From Gordionus sp. m RMFG-2023 (Eukaryota; Nematomorpha; Gordioida; Chordodea; Parachordodidae), in assembly GCF_954871325.1 (NCBI RefSeq), contig NC_088777.1, forward strand, positions 41,207,366-41,271,365: a DNA stretch of 64,000 nucleotides, given 5' to 3'. The translations under genes and the position numbers were made by a program. The notes under the pieces were generated by a model. That model did not search any database, was not told the origin of the DNA, and saw nothing but the letters and a program-made list of their open reading frames with translations. Numbering within the stretch: position 1 is the stretch's first letter; each line of letters starts with the position of its first letter. Below are positions 43,143 through 54,953 of this stretch, in pieces.

Positions 43143-44108
43143 TTAATCTGGAGAGGAATCTATTGTTTCAATGTTTGCATTGATTGCAAAGGCATCTGTC
43201 ATTGTTTTTAATTTGCTCCATTTGATGCATGGTTCCAGTTTTATCTTGTTTTGAGTGCATTTATTTGAGATGTGTAAATCCATGACTAGTAGCTTGTGTT
43301 GTGCGGCGATATCTTCTCCTGGGATGACTTTGCAGTCTATTACATCTTTTAATCTTCTGCGAGAGATTAGTATGTAATCTATCTGTGTTTTCCTTGTACC
43401 ACTTTCGTATGTTATTAAATGACTATCCTTTTTCCTATAGTAGGTGTTGGTTAAGGCAAGGTTGAAGGCTTGCGCAAATTTCAGTATATGCTCTCCTTCA
43501 TCATTTCTTTCTCCATATCCAAAACCACCATGATGCTTTTTGTAGCTATCTCTTGCTTTCCCCACATGCGCATTTAAGTCACCACCAATTATGACTAGGT
43601 CATCCTTAGGGATTTCCATTACAGCTTCATCGAGGATAGCTCTAAAATCATCTTTCTCTTCTTCTTTGCAACCCGTTTGAGGAGCATATAATGAAAGGAT
43701 GTGTAGTATTGATTGACCAATGCAGAGTTTTATCTTCATTAGTCTATCAGAGATCCTGTTGACTTCTACAACTGAGGAGGTTAGATCTTGACTGAGGATG
43801 ATGCCGACACCGTTTCTATTGCTAACAAGTCCATTATAGTACAATTTATACCCATCTCCAATCATCAAAGTCTTCTGTCCTTTCCATTTCGTCTCTTGTA
43901 TGCACGCTATATCAACTTTTCTCTTGTTCAACATTGATGCCAATTCTCTCGTCTTACCTTTAAGCGTCCCAATATTCAAACTTGCTAATCTTGTTTTCTT
44001 TGCTTTGACCTTTACTTTAATTTTCACAGGATGGAGGTCTACACCCTGCTCGTCGCATGGAGGGAACGCCCTAGCTTTCATATTCATATTTTCATTTGTG
44101 TCCTTCAT
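43143..44108 (-). CDS. LINE endonuclease domain
   Basis: A 321-residue frame with exonuclease-endonuclease-phosphatase fold motifs: LASLNIGTLKGK, ACIQETKWKG, GVGIILSQ, LVIIGGDLNAHVGKARD, and TQIDYILISRR near the end. It resembles sequences often mis-annotated as craniofacial development protein 2-like in animal genomes, which are RTE endonucleases. The ATG at 44108 lies about 220 bp downstream of the element's 5' end. Confidence 0.9.
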   Translation of the reverse strand: MKDTNENMNMKARAFPPCDEQGVDLHPVKIKVKVKAKKTRLASLNIGTLKGKTRELASMLNKRKVDIACIQETKWKGQKTLMIGDGYKLYYNGLVSNRNGVGIILSQDLTSSVVEVNRISDRLMKIKLCIGQSILHILSLYAPQTGCKEEEKDDFRAILDEAVMEIPKDDLVIIGGDLNAHVGKARDSYKKHHGGFGYGERNDEGEHILKFAQAFNLALTNTYYRKKDSHLITYESGTRKTQIDYILISRRRLKDVIDCKVIPGEDIAAQHKLLVMDLHISNKCTQNKIKLEPCIKWSKLKTMTDAFAINANIETIDSSPD

Positions 44109-44251
44109 TTTGTTTATTGGACAGGTATCCTTAGCACCCGGCTGTCCAGGCCTGTCGGTGACCGGGGTGTCATCTCTAAGCTCCGAAATTCATCATACCA
44201 TATGTCTTTACACATCAGTCATCGAAGAAAAACTTGAAAGTTTTTATGGTT

Positions 44252-44328
44252 CTTACCAGGATTGAACCAGCGTCCTTATTCATACTCGTGTTTCCAAGCG
44301 TGCATCTTACCCATTAGGCCACCCTGGC
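44252..44328 (-). promoter_or_regulatory. tRNA-like 5' end of the LINE (internal pol III promoter style)
   Basis: The minus strand starts GCCAGGGTGGCCTAATGG, an A-box-like sequence (44311-44321), and about 40 bp later has GGTTCAATCCTGG, a good B box (44258-44268). The first bases can pair with the last (CCAGG with CCTGG), as in an acceptor stem. It forms the exact 5' terminus of the LINE and sits next to the duplication. It could be an internal promoter or a fused tRNA-derived head; it is not a functional tRNA. Confidence 0.7.
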
Positions 44329-44862
44329 AATATTTAATTTAAAATAAATAGATGGCGTTAAATAGTTGAATGCAAATTATTCCTATATTTATTATCAAGA
44401 GCATTGATTAGTAAAATTAGTTAATATATTAACTATAATATATTCTCTGACTATCAAATATGTCTGTAAAAGTGATATTTTACCTATTATTTTGTAACCA
44501 ATTCTATACAATAGAGGAATATCAACTATATTACCTATATTTTATAAATAAATTTCTTATACTTGTTTGGAATAAATTATTACCATTCTTTTATATTAAT
44601 GTATATACAAGTATTTTATTATATTTTATATAAACTAATAAAAATATATTTCATATTTGTTCCAGGCTTTTTTTAAAATAAATTAACCTACTATCTTGTA
44701 AAAATATTTTATGAACTATATATAGACTAAGGCAACCCGGCCAAAGGCTATGCAAAAGCGGGCCGAAGGCCCGCCCAAAATAAGGTCTGGGGGCGAAGCC
44801 CCCTGTAATTTTTTGATTCCCCCCACCCTTAGCAAAATCTTGACTACGCCTATGCTTTCGAT

Positions 44863-45480
44863 CTTGCATTTTTTTCATTTGCCTAATAATAATACTTTTT
44901 TATATACCTCAATTTTATAAATATTTTTTTTTAGAAAAATTCTTTTTTGGGATTTCATTCATTTTTTACTTTATAACACATTTTTTTGAAACTTTCTTTA
45001 TCATACACACATTTTTCCCTTTTTATCACAATAATCCTTTTTTCTTTATGTTAAATTGATGGGAAGTATGGTGTATATAAATATTTTTTATTGAATTCAT
45101 ACTTTGGTTATAGATATAATAATCGTATAGTCCGTCTCGATATAAATATATTTATTTGAATTAAGTATTTTTATTTAGTAAATATATTAATTAAAAATTA
45201 TCATTTCTTTAATATTCCACGTGTGTTAAAAAAATTACATTTTATACTACCCTCTTTCAAATATTTCTCGTTCTTTATATATATGATATTAATTTAATAT
45301 AAAATAAAAAACAATCATTTTATAGTGTTAAACATTTTAACAGTCGCTCGCAGTGTTAATAAAATTATATCACAAACTATTTAATCATTCATATGTTACT
45401 TTATGGAAAAATTAAAATTCTTTTTTTAAAATATTATTATTTATTTTTGTTTTTCTTCTTTTTTATTATTGTTAAAAACA
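44863..45480. other. AT-rich stretch, nothing recognised
   Basis: T-rich sequence with no coding, RNA or transposon signal that I can support. Confidence 0.5.
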
Positions 45481-45960
45481 CGACACATCAACATTCCACT
45501 TCATAGAAATCCTGCCTATGCATACTTTGTAATCAGATCGTTTGTGTGTAGAATCGGGTATCTAAATTCCTCTAGAGCAGGGTTTATGGTCCTTCAAGTC
45601 AGCCCAAACCCTCACGATGCCGTCTCCTTTGATAACAGGTGTTAATGGACTTTCCTATTTGACTTGAGATACAAACTCTATGATATTGTCCTTAGGCCTG
45701 CCGTCTAATTCCCGTGTCATTGCATCAATCCTGGCATATGGGACTCTCCTGTGGAGTATAATTTTAGGCACAGCATCAAGCTTCAAGTGAATTTTTACTT
45801 CTCTGATCATCTTGGTTTTGTAGGAGTGTGTATTCGAGTCTTTTTTCGTTGTTGAGATCACCTTCTCGAGATTTTCATCTACGTTACCCACAAAGAACGA
45901 GGTACTAGTTTTAATATAAGCCAATGTTTTGTGCTTTATTAATGTCTAACTTTAGCCAGT
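45481..45960 (-). mobile_element. Ty3/gypsy reverse transcriptase fragment (fossil)
   Basis: The minus strand carries sequence typical of the start of a gypsy polymerase (VPYARIDAMTREL, NIIEFVSQ, SPLTPVIKGDGIVRV). No LTR, gag or integrase is attached, so it is an isolated broken fragment of an old element. It belongs to a different copy from the one at 31030-35122. Confidence 0.7.
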
Positions 45961-48900
45961 ATAGAAACCAGCATAAATAATGAAAATATTATATTTAACA
46001 AAAAGTTGACCAACATTATTAAAAAGTGACTACATTATTTGGAAATTTTTTTACTATGTAGTGCTCAATTGTAAAATTAATTTAATCCGTTAATTGGAAA
46101 TATATAAAAAACTATATATCTGGTGCGTGCTAATATTTAGTGCCTGACTAGTACTTTTAATTCCTAAATCAATTATGATAACCACAAAAAGAAACCGAGT
46201 TATAAACAAAATGAAAACTATAGTGTCACGTTTTAAGTGTCAAGTTAAGCAAGTTTTTGGAAAATTCGGAAACTTATAGTCTTTATTAGAACATTTTCTT
46301 GTATTATTCTGCTTGGTAAATGGTTTAAAGGGGAAAAGAATTATAAAAATAAAAAACAAAATTAGCATCATTCCAGAACGGAAAATATAGAATTCGAACT
46401 AGCTCGTTTGCGTTAATATTTAGCGCCTTATTTACTTTTTTATTAAATTTTTTATCTGCCATGAGATCAGCCCCAAACTTTCATTACAAGGATTTTATAT
46501 TCAAATATGAGTTACATATAAGCGCAATGCTGTAGGGTATTGGCAATATAAGTTTTTTTAGACAAATCGTAGCTCCAGGCCTCTCATATATAAAAATGGC
46601 GAGATTGTTTCCGCCCCCCCCCCACCTCATTCCTCCTCTCTCTTGATGCGTTTATCTCTTTAAGATGAAGCATTTTAAGTTTAATCTCTACTAGCCATCA
46701 TCTTGACCTAGAAAATTCTATTCACACCAGGATGAGCAATTGCCAACCTGGCGTTAGCAGATCCACATCAACCCTACGGAATGTTTGAGATATTTCACTC
46801 AGTTGATTATATCTTATCGAGTGATTCATCAGAACAATGCCCCAGCCAAGCTATTTTTAATTCTAAATAGGGCTGCGAAAAGCTGTCGGCTATCTTAAGC
46901 AAAAATCTATGTCTTCTTCTCGCGAACCTATATAGCTATTTTGCTTACTTGGCTTCGATATATCGATTCCTTCTTAAAGTATTAATTACTTTCTGCCATC
47001 CGATTCCAAAGGACACCAGTCATTGCATTGTAGACATTCTAATGGCCTCCTCCCAAGGGAAATAATATATGTAATATAATCTCTATTCTTATAAGGGCTA
47101 GAATCCCGAATAATATAGAACCAAATCAGCCCACAGAGGACCCGGTGGTATCCGTCTAATACCTTGGTCTTCTGGTCTTACAGTAGCTTGGGATTACACA
47201 TGCATCGATTCATTAGCGCGTTTTAGCAGAAATGCTTCAGCAGTTAATTCGGCAGAAATTTTGAAAATAAACAAAATTTCAGACATTGCCAACGTAATTT
47301 TTATCCCACTTGTCACAAAACCTTTGGTGTTTTTGATGAGGATCCTTAAATTTATTTAGAAAATCAAGCCAAATAAATGACGATTGTAATGAAACCTTCT
47401 ATTTCAAACAAGCCATCTGGTTAATCATCAAAGTAATTGCATTATTCATGGTTACTTATATCAATACAAGTAAATTGATTGATCTCTTAATTGTTTTTTT
47501 AAATTTAATTTTTATCCAGTTGTTTGTTTCAAATTTCTATATGTATGCGCTATATTTTTATAATTGTTAATTGTTTTTTTTATATGACCTTAGTTTTAAA
47601 TTTTTTTTTATATAATAAATAAATAGATTCATTTAAAAAATTAATATTTTAATTTATTTTAAATATTATTAAAATATAATTTTTTAACATATATAACATT
47701 TCTCTCTCTGAGAAATCCATTATATTTGTTTTTTTCTATCGTCGAATTTTTTATCGCAAATTAATTTCGTCATCGATCTGTTATCATGATTTACTTTCGT
47801 CGTCGATTTGTTATCGCAAGTTATTTGGGTTAATTTGTTGTTTTAACGATCTTATTAATAAGCAGTATCAATATCTTTTAATATTAGCTTTGTTAATATT
47901 AAGATTTTTTGTTTTACATCCTTTGATTTTTTTGTTATTTTATGTTATAAATTTAAATATTTAATTTAAAATCTTTTATATCCTAAAGTCATACTTACAT
48001 TTTATTTGACTTTGAAATTTTATTAACATGTTGATAGATACTTTAAAATTTTGTTAACACGTTAATGATAAAAATTTTATATATAAATAGTTAAAAATTG
48101 TTTGTAGAGGATCATTAACAATGTAGTATTTAATGGAAAATTATTTTAAAAAATAATAACTCTTATATGATTTATAAACCCATTTCAGCATGAGGCTCAA
48201 GATTTCCAGCCAGCTTCGTAGTCGTCTTGGTTATCCGTATCGATACCACTATTAACATATTGATTGATATAGACATCATAATTTATTTTGTATGTATCGT
48301 CGTTGTATTTATTTAATTATCTCAATTTGAGAATAGTTATTGTTATTATCATCAAGTTCGTATTTAACTTCAATATTTTATAAATATTTTAATTTATTCT
48401 AAATTTTTTATTTTTTATATCATATTTCTATTTACGAATATCGATTTAAATCCTTAATTTACTTTAAATATTTAATTTTTTAAATTCATTGCTTTAAATT
48501 TTGCTTAATTTTCCGTTCTTTGAAAATTATTTTCGAACATATTGAATTATCGTGAACTTGAGGCGGAACCTTTAGTTTTAACTTAGCACGATGGTTTATT
48601 ATTATTGTTATATTATCATATATATCCTTCCGCATATTTTGTAAATATCACATTTTGTAAAATTATTTTTTCTCTTCCATAAATAATTATAATATTTTTG
48701 CCAATATCATATTTTTGTTATTATCATATTTTTGCTCTATTGCATATAAATTTGCTCATCTGCTTGTATTGTTGTAGTTTGACTGGATCATAGATGTAAC
48801 CAGAATTTTCCTAGGGGCGGGAAATTAATAAACAATTTTGGCCGGATTTTGCCCGATTTCCCCGAATTTCCTTAGTCTATATATGGATAGAAAATATTTT

Positions 48901-49797
48901 TAGAGGATAGGAGGTTAATTTTAATAAAAATAGCTTATTATCATTATTTAAAATGTATGAAATTGGTTACCAATTTAAAAAGTTTTTATATTGATTCTTT
49001 CATTTTATTTATAATATTTAACATAGTCCAAATGCAATCACGGAAATGAATATTTGCAAAATGATTATGATAATACATAAATTTTAGGCAACTAAACCTT
49101 AACCAAATATTATATCATAGATACTATAGATGGGCGCAGGCCGTAAAATTACACATGCCATGATGAGTCACGGCGTGAGTGTGAATAAATTTTAAATTAT
49201 TATGCATGACTTGGCGTGACGGGCCTTCCCAAATTTTTACCGGGCGTGATTGGGCGTGAACATAAATTTCCCATGAATCATGGGAATTTTAATTTTTAAA
49301 ATTGTTTTTTATAAATATAAATTTGCAATTTTAAAATTATAATATATATTTCTAATTTAATTAAAATGCATTTTATAAACAACATTTTTTTCCATCTTAT
49401 AAAATTTCAATTGAATGATAAAAAATAAATCTCCCAACTCTCGTTCAGCAATGGAAACTTGGGAATAAATAAATTTAATTTAAATATGTTTTATTTTCAT
49501 TTATCTTTACTATATATATTAATTTTTACTACTCACAATATAATCAGTCAAAATTTATAGGAAGATTAAACATTTTAATATCTTATTGTTTAAATTTTCT
49601 CATATTTAACCAAAAATCTATAATACTCAATTATAGTTATTTAATGAATATATAACAATAAATTTTCTCTACATTTAGATTATCAAGTTTTTTAATATTT
49701 ATAAAATATATATATGTCTTTTCTCTATATCTGTTTTTAAGATATTATTTTTCAAGCTTTCCCATTGCCTTCCAATTGTTCGAGTATATATTAAAAG
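45961..49797. other. long gene-poor stretch with decayed repeats
   Basis: No exon series is visible. Parts look like transposon ends: cataggtgtaaccag-like sequence near 48789 followed by ctaggggcggg, and a GC-richer block near 49129-49280 with gggcg words (gatgggcgcagg, gggcgtgattgggcgtg) in hAT style. A GC-richer block at 46640-47290 is listed separately. The remainder is plain AT-rich sequence. Confidence 0.45.
46640..47290. other. GC-richer block, unidentified
   Basis: About 650 bp with balanced composition and mixed codon-like texture stands out from its surroundings, but no frame stays open and no family motif emerges on either strand. It is most likely an old, decayed mobile element or gene fragment. 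Confidence 0.35.
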
Positions 49798-49805
49798 GTC
49801 TGACC

Positions 49806-49970
49806 TAGTGTTGTTTAACGGCCTCAATATTTTGGCCAGAAAGAATAGATATCCAAACTTTTGTGTCATCTATGAGCAAAATCATTAGGCTTGCGTAATC
49901 TTTTTCTGAGTAAAACATTAGGTTAGCCGTTTATAAAAATCGGCTCAAATCGAGCCGTTTAACAACACTA
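49806..49970. mobile_element. 165-bp MITE with perfect 8-bp duplication
   Basis: The ends tagtgttgtttaacgg and, complemented, tagtgttgttaaacgg form near-perfect 16-bp inverted repeats, flanked by gtctgacc on both sides (49798-49805 and 49971-49978). It has no coding capacity. The 8-bp duplication puts it in the hAT group; related copies are at 20218-20431 and 8342. Confidence 0.93.
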
Positions 49971-49978
49971 GTCTGACC

Positions 49979-51835
49979 TTTGTACAAATTTTTTGTGTGA
50001 TTTTTTCACATAATGATCATAATAAATATATTTAGTACAATGATTGTAGAGTCAAGTAGAGGGATTCGATTCAAACCCGAACACGGAAAAGAGAACCCGG
50101 GCTTTTGAAAAAATTAATCTGAACCCTAGCCGAACCTGAACAGTGTTTATAAAATTACCAAAACCCCGAAACGAACCCGTGAATTTATTTAACCGGGTTT
50201 AATGAATATTGTTTAAAATCATATATTGGGATATTTGTAAAATTGTATATACAAATATTAATAATTTAATGATTTTTTAATATTATCAATTTTAAATGTA
50301 AACGGTATAAATCCTTAAATGTAAAAGGTATAAATCCTTAAATATTACAGATATTGCTTAATGATGATAGATAGATTTGTGCGAAAAGGTATCTCGTTAA
50401 TATATTGAGTAGTATTAATATATCTACGCCCATATATCTAATGATAATAGTAGGAACTTGAAATGAGTCAAAATTTTTCGTGGATGAATGGACCATTATC
50501 AGCGAATCAAAAAAATGCGGAAATATCCAATATGGGAAGGGAAGTTATTTTTTACAGAATCTTTTTGTATGTAGTCATCTTTAGAATATAATTGATATTA
50601 GTAATTTAGGTAAAACATTTTGGCAAGTGTGATAAGAATGGCTCATGATATAATTTTTTCTAAGATTCGAATGTGTTTATTATTTAAAAAAAATATTCAA
50701 ATTTAAATAATTCAATCAACTGATAGCATTTTTAGTTTGATACGGAACTTCAGTTGCATGTTCATTTAAGATTCTGAGAATCTGTTCGTATAAAGTACCA
50801 GAAGTTTATAGTAATCAAGAGGATATTGGTAATTTAAATTTTTTTAGTGAAATTTTATTAAGATTAATTCATAATATTTTATTATTATATTAAATTTTAT
50901 TTTTATAACCATTTAAATTTATTATAGTTATTAAAATTATTATTTAAATTAATTTTTTAATTTATTTTAATTAATATTAAAAAATTATTTTTAACATCTA
51001 TAACCATTTAACAATATAAAATTTATATAATTTTAGTTATTTTTTTATGAGTAATTTTTTTCTGATACTAACTTATATAATTGTCGAATGCAAAAAATCA
51101 GACTTTCGAATTTCCTTAAGAATTATACCAAAAATAAAACCCTAGTCATTTTTTAAAATTAAAATATTCCATTTTTTAAAATAATATTGTAGACACCAAC
51201 CTATACATTTATAAAGAGCAAAAAATTTGGGGTTTCCATCATTTCTCTAAGAAATATACAAAAAAAAGTTCATTCTCAGTTTAATTATGTTTTTTAAAAA
51301 AATTAAAATTTTTTATTTTTTAAAATAATATTGTAGATACTAACTAATATATTCATAAAGCGCAAACTAAACTGAGAATAGACTTATATTTTTGGTATAA
51401 TTCTTAGACAATTGATGGAAATTCCGATTTTATGCTCGTTATTAATATATAAATTGTATCTACAAGGTTACAATATTGGATTATGAAAGGATTTTATAAA
51501 AAGGTTTAAGCTCGCACAAATAAATATGAGAGCGTCTTTTATACCTTATGATTGCAATAACTTTAATCTGCTACTTGGTGACATGGTGCGAGCATCATTA
51601 GTCGTAACTCGTAAGATAATTCATTAGCGTTCGTTTTGAAACGCGATGGGAGTGTGAGTGGAGAATGTAAAAGCCATTAGAAATCAGATTAGTGATATTT
51701 TACTATATACTAATAGACTCATCCGAGAAAACTTATGACCCTAAATGCTGCATAGAAGCCATTTCATAGGCTAAGGAATTAAAACATTTCCATTTTTGGT
51801 AACTCTTGTCATCTGGTTTAATATTAATCCAGGTG
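49979..51835. other. AT-rich stretch with hAT-like scraps
   Basis: Around 50050-50215 words such as cccgaacacgg and aaccgggttt resemble hAT subterminal sequence, but no matched ends were found. The rest is T/A-rich with local near-repeats (gtagacaccaacctatac and gtagatactaactaatat, about 150 bp apart near 51190-51350). Confidence 0.45.
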
Positions 51836-52046
51836 AATTTAGTCAATAAGGTCATGCAAAGTGACAATATTGAGTTGGAAGGAGTCATTACACTTAGAGA
51901 AATTATGCAAGATATTTTAAATCGCTTTAAGTAAAACAGCTCTCAAAATTATTATAACTTAGCGAAAGATCTTGGGCAAGTATCAGAACTCTCAGATGAT
52001 CAGTGTTTTCCTTTAATAACACGCAAAGTTCAAAAACTTTGCTTCT
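51836..52046 (+). pseudogene. coding-like stretch of unknown family
   Basis: One frame reads for about 70 codons with protein-like composition (VMQSDNIELEGVITLREIMQ, DILNRFK, then after one stop YNLAKDLGQVSELSDDQCF and RKVQKLCF). The predicted helices are amphipathic. I do not recognise the family. It could be part of the neighbouring gypsy fossil read in reverse, a separate decayed element, or a host gene fragment. Confidence 0.3.
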
Positions 52047-54827
52047 GAGAAAGGAGATGACACGTCTATACATTATCCTCAAAAGGATACGAGATTGAAT
52101 TCTCAATGCTTTACTAGGTCAAGCGAGAAAATTGTTAGCAGTTAAATCTCTTTGAAGATCATTTTAAATTCTTTACCAGAATTGATAAATATACTTGAAG
52201 AGAGCTAATGGAAAATGGGATTAATTAAATATTTTATTTACATATTACGATATGTTGAAAAATAATATTTTCCGCAAGATTAGTAATTGAATTAAAATTT
52301 TTAATAAATATATTAAGCAGGCATCCCATAAAAACATCATTGAAATTTTACGCTATATTAACACTAATAGGTTAAATGAAACCTTCAAATATATCCACTG
52401 TACTTTAACCATTTCAACTACCGTGGTTCTGCAGAACGCAGCCTCTAATTCAAATTAATTAAAACTTACCTACGATTCCGTGTGACACAGGACTCTTCTG
52501 GATCGGAAATGGACTCTCTTATTGTGTAATATGGATCTTTCAAAATTCGTATTGTACACTCAGCTCATTAGTTTTTGGATGATAGGATGTAGAACGTATA
52601 TGGTGTGTGTTAATTAAATCAGTGGTCCATTGTCTTACACAATGTAATTGAGTACTCCAAACCTAGTTTTAAATCGTTTTATCATAGCCTTAGTAAAGGT
52701 AATCTACATTAGATTAATTTCTAGCTATTTGATGTAGTAACCTACACCAATTAGCCAAAATCACGAATCCATTAGTTCAGAAAAATCAATATGGATTTGC
52801 TCTAAAGATTCTTTACCTTTATTAATTGGAGCATAGTGTTCATTTGATTCCAATAAAGTCCGTGAAGCGAACGTGATAGGTTTTACCCTTCCTAACATCG
52901 CATTCTAAGATTATCGTCAGCGCTTTATAAGGAATTAACGTTTCCTCGAATGACAACAATTTTTTAACCTCTTCAAGGAATTATGTTCATCATTTGTCCA
53001 CCTCCAAAGTACTTTCACATTCGTTAATCTATGATAGCGCAGCTTTACTATGTAGAATATGAACAAAACGTTGATGATAATTATTCGCGAGTCTCAAAAA
53101 AAAATCTAAGTTTGTATATTCTTAATAATAATTTATGGAAGGCAGATGATTATATAACAAATTAGATTTTTTTAAATTCTTTATTTTCATAATATATGTT
53201 CCAGTTTGACAAAATTTCATTCAATATATATATATTTTATTATATTATATATATACAAAATTTAACTAAGTGAATTCGGATAACCTTCACTTTTTATGGA
53301 CAGGATGTATACCATATCTATCATTAATCACCCCTAAAAATGATTCGATTTTTGTAAAAATCGAACTTTCGTCAATTTCGGCTTAATACCAGTCGTCTGT
53401 AATCTTTCTAAAACGATTCGATTTTTTTTATATGCTCCTCATCGTTTCGACCAGAAATAATTACATCATCTAAATATGTACCGATCATTTAGAAATCTTT
53501 TACCAACTCATACATATATCTCTAAAATATAGTAGGTACACCTGCCAATCCAAAAGGCATTCGTTGATAACGTAAGTATCCCTTATGAGTCGCTATCTTT
53601 AGAAATTCCCGAGATTAGGATTCTACTTCTATTCGAAAATACGCAATCTTCAGTTCTATCACGGTAAATTTATCACCAACTATAATTTTTTCTGACAAAT
53701 CGTCTAATGTAGGAATAACATGATGGCTATACAAAAAACATGAATTAAGCGTTTTTTAAATTAGCACAAATTCGAATTTCACCATTACTCTTGTGCACAT
53801 TTACGGTTGGCGGTGAACATTGTATCCTAGTTATAGTCGAATAAAACTTTTCGATAATTCCCGCAGCCACTAGTCAGTCTAATTCCATTTCAATTGCTTG
53901 CTAGTGGAAATTGAAATCAAAGGGCTGGAAATAATCTTGGTAGTATCCTTTAAATGTATTCGCACCGCGAAATTACGTATATATCCCATCTTATTATTGA
54001 AAATTGCTAGATGTTTTCTAACCAATTCACAAATTCTAAAATCTAACATTTTTCTTTGTAAATAGCAAGATGCGATGTTTGAGTTTGGTTCAATTAAACA
54101 TCCTCACTTGTTTTGTAACTTGATGAGACATTCCTAAATTGAACATTACTATCGATGGTAATTTGAAAAGAGGTACCCCATTCGTTTTTATTATTTTCAT
54201 AGTAATATCCTTGTCTGTGATCCAATCTTAACGTTAACTTAAGTATCGCCCTTAACATATAATGGATGGTTACCATATGCGGTCAATAAACAGGTTGAGC
54301 TAATTTTTGGTGGTCCAATATTTGTCAAATATTAATTTCGATCAATGACGCCTGCACACCAGTCCTACAACATAATACCCATTAATCTTTGCAGTTATTT
54401 TTACTCGATTCAAATTTGTTGCCATATATTAAGAATAAATCAAGTGATGTCTTATATGATTTAAATTCTTTGATTTGCAAAAAACTAAAAAATGACCAAT
54501 TTTTTTTACATTGTTACTTGTAATTTCTGGCTGGGTATCTTTCTACTCAATTATGAGTATACCCACGTTTATATTATTTCAGTTTATTATAATCTTTATC
54601 AAAAGTATTATTATATCTGGTTTATTATACCCTTAATCAAACCACAAACGTATTCGCTATAGATGGATCTTTATATTTGTTATTATAATTTATCTTATTG
54701 ACTATCAAGGGCGTCGCTAGCCTTTACAATCTCAACTAAAATTTTATGGGGGTGGCAGAGCCCCCATACCGATCATTTGCATACTTTTTTAAAATTTGCT
54801 AACTCTGAACAATTATTTTGAATTTTA

Positions 54828-54953
54828 TATTTTGTCATTTATTATATTATGCATACAAAATAAATTTCATATTTTGTCATTTATTATATTATGCATACAA
54901 AATAAATTTCATATTTTGTCATTTATTATATTATGCATACAAAATAAACTAGC
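54828..54953. repeat. three tandem copies of a 42-bp unit
   Basis: Units beginning tattttgtcatttattata start at 54828, 54870 and 54912 and are almost identical. They lie near the left end of the hAT at 54706-60510. Confidence 0.95.

Larger units (their letters stand above)
41404..44330 (-). mobile_element. near full-length RTE-clade LINE
   Basis: The 2.9-kb non-LTR element is flanked by a perfect 19-bp duplication tatttaatttaaaataaat (41385-41403 and 44331-44349). On the minus strand it starts with a tRNA-like segment, then an apurinic-type endonuclease (43143-44108), a linker, a reverse transcriptase (about 43.0-41.5 kb) and a short A-rich 3' end. Endonuclease and polymerase should form one frame. 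About five frameshifts and stops interrupt it: frame changes near 43.16, 43.08 and 42.3 kb, and stops near 42.86 and 42.28 kb. The exact duplication argues for a fairly recent, complete insertion. Confidence 0.93.
40373..44854. mobile_element. hAT element carrying a LINE insertion
   Basis: The ends cataggcgcagccaaagg and, complemented, cataggcgtagtcaag are flanked by perfect 8-bp duplications ctttcgat (40365-40372 and 44855-44862). Without the LINE (41404-44330) the element is about 1.5 kb and has no transposase. The part right of the LINE (44350-44565) is clearly related to 55925-56185 inside another hAT. GC-rich palindromic sequence (gcgggccgaaggcccgc) lies near the right end. Confidence 0.88.

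Noticed and set aside
44252-44328. A genuine tRNA gene
   Set aside because: Stem pairing is incomplete and the sequence is the exact 5' end of the LINE, so I call it tRNA-like instead.
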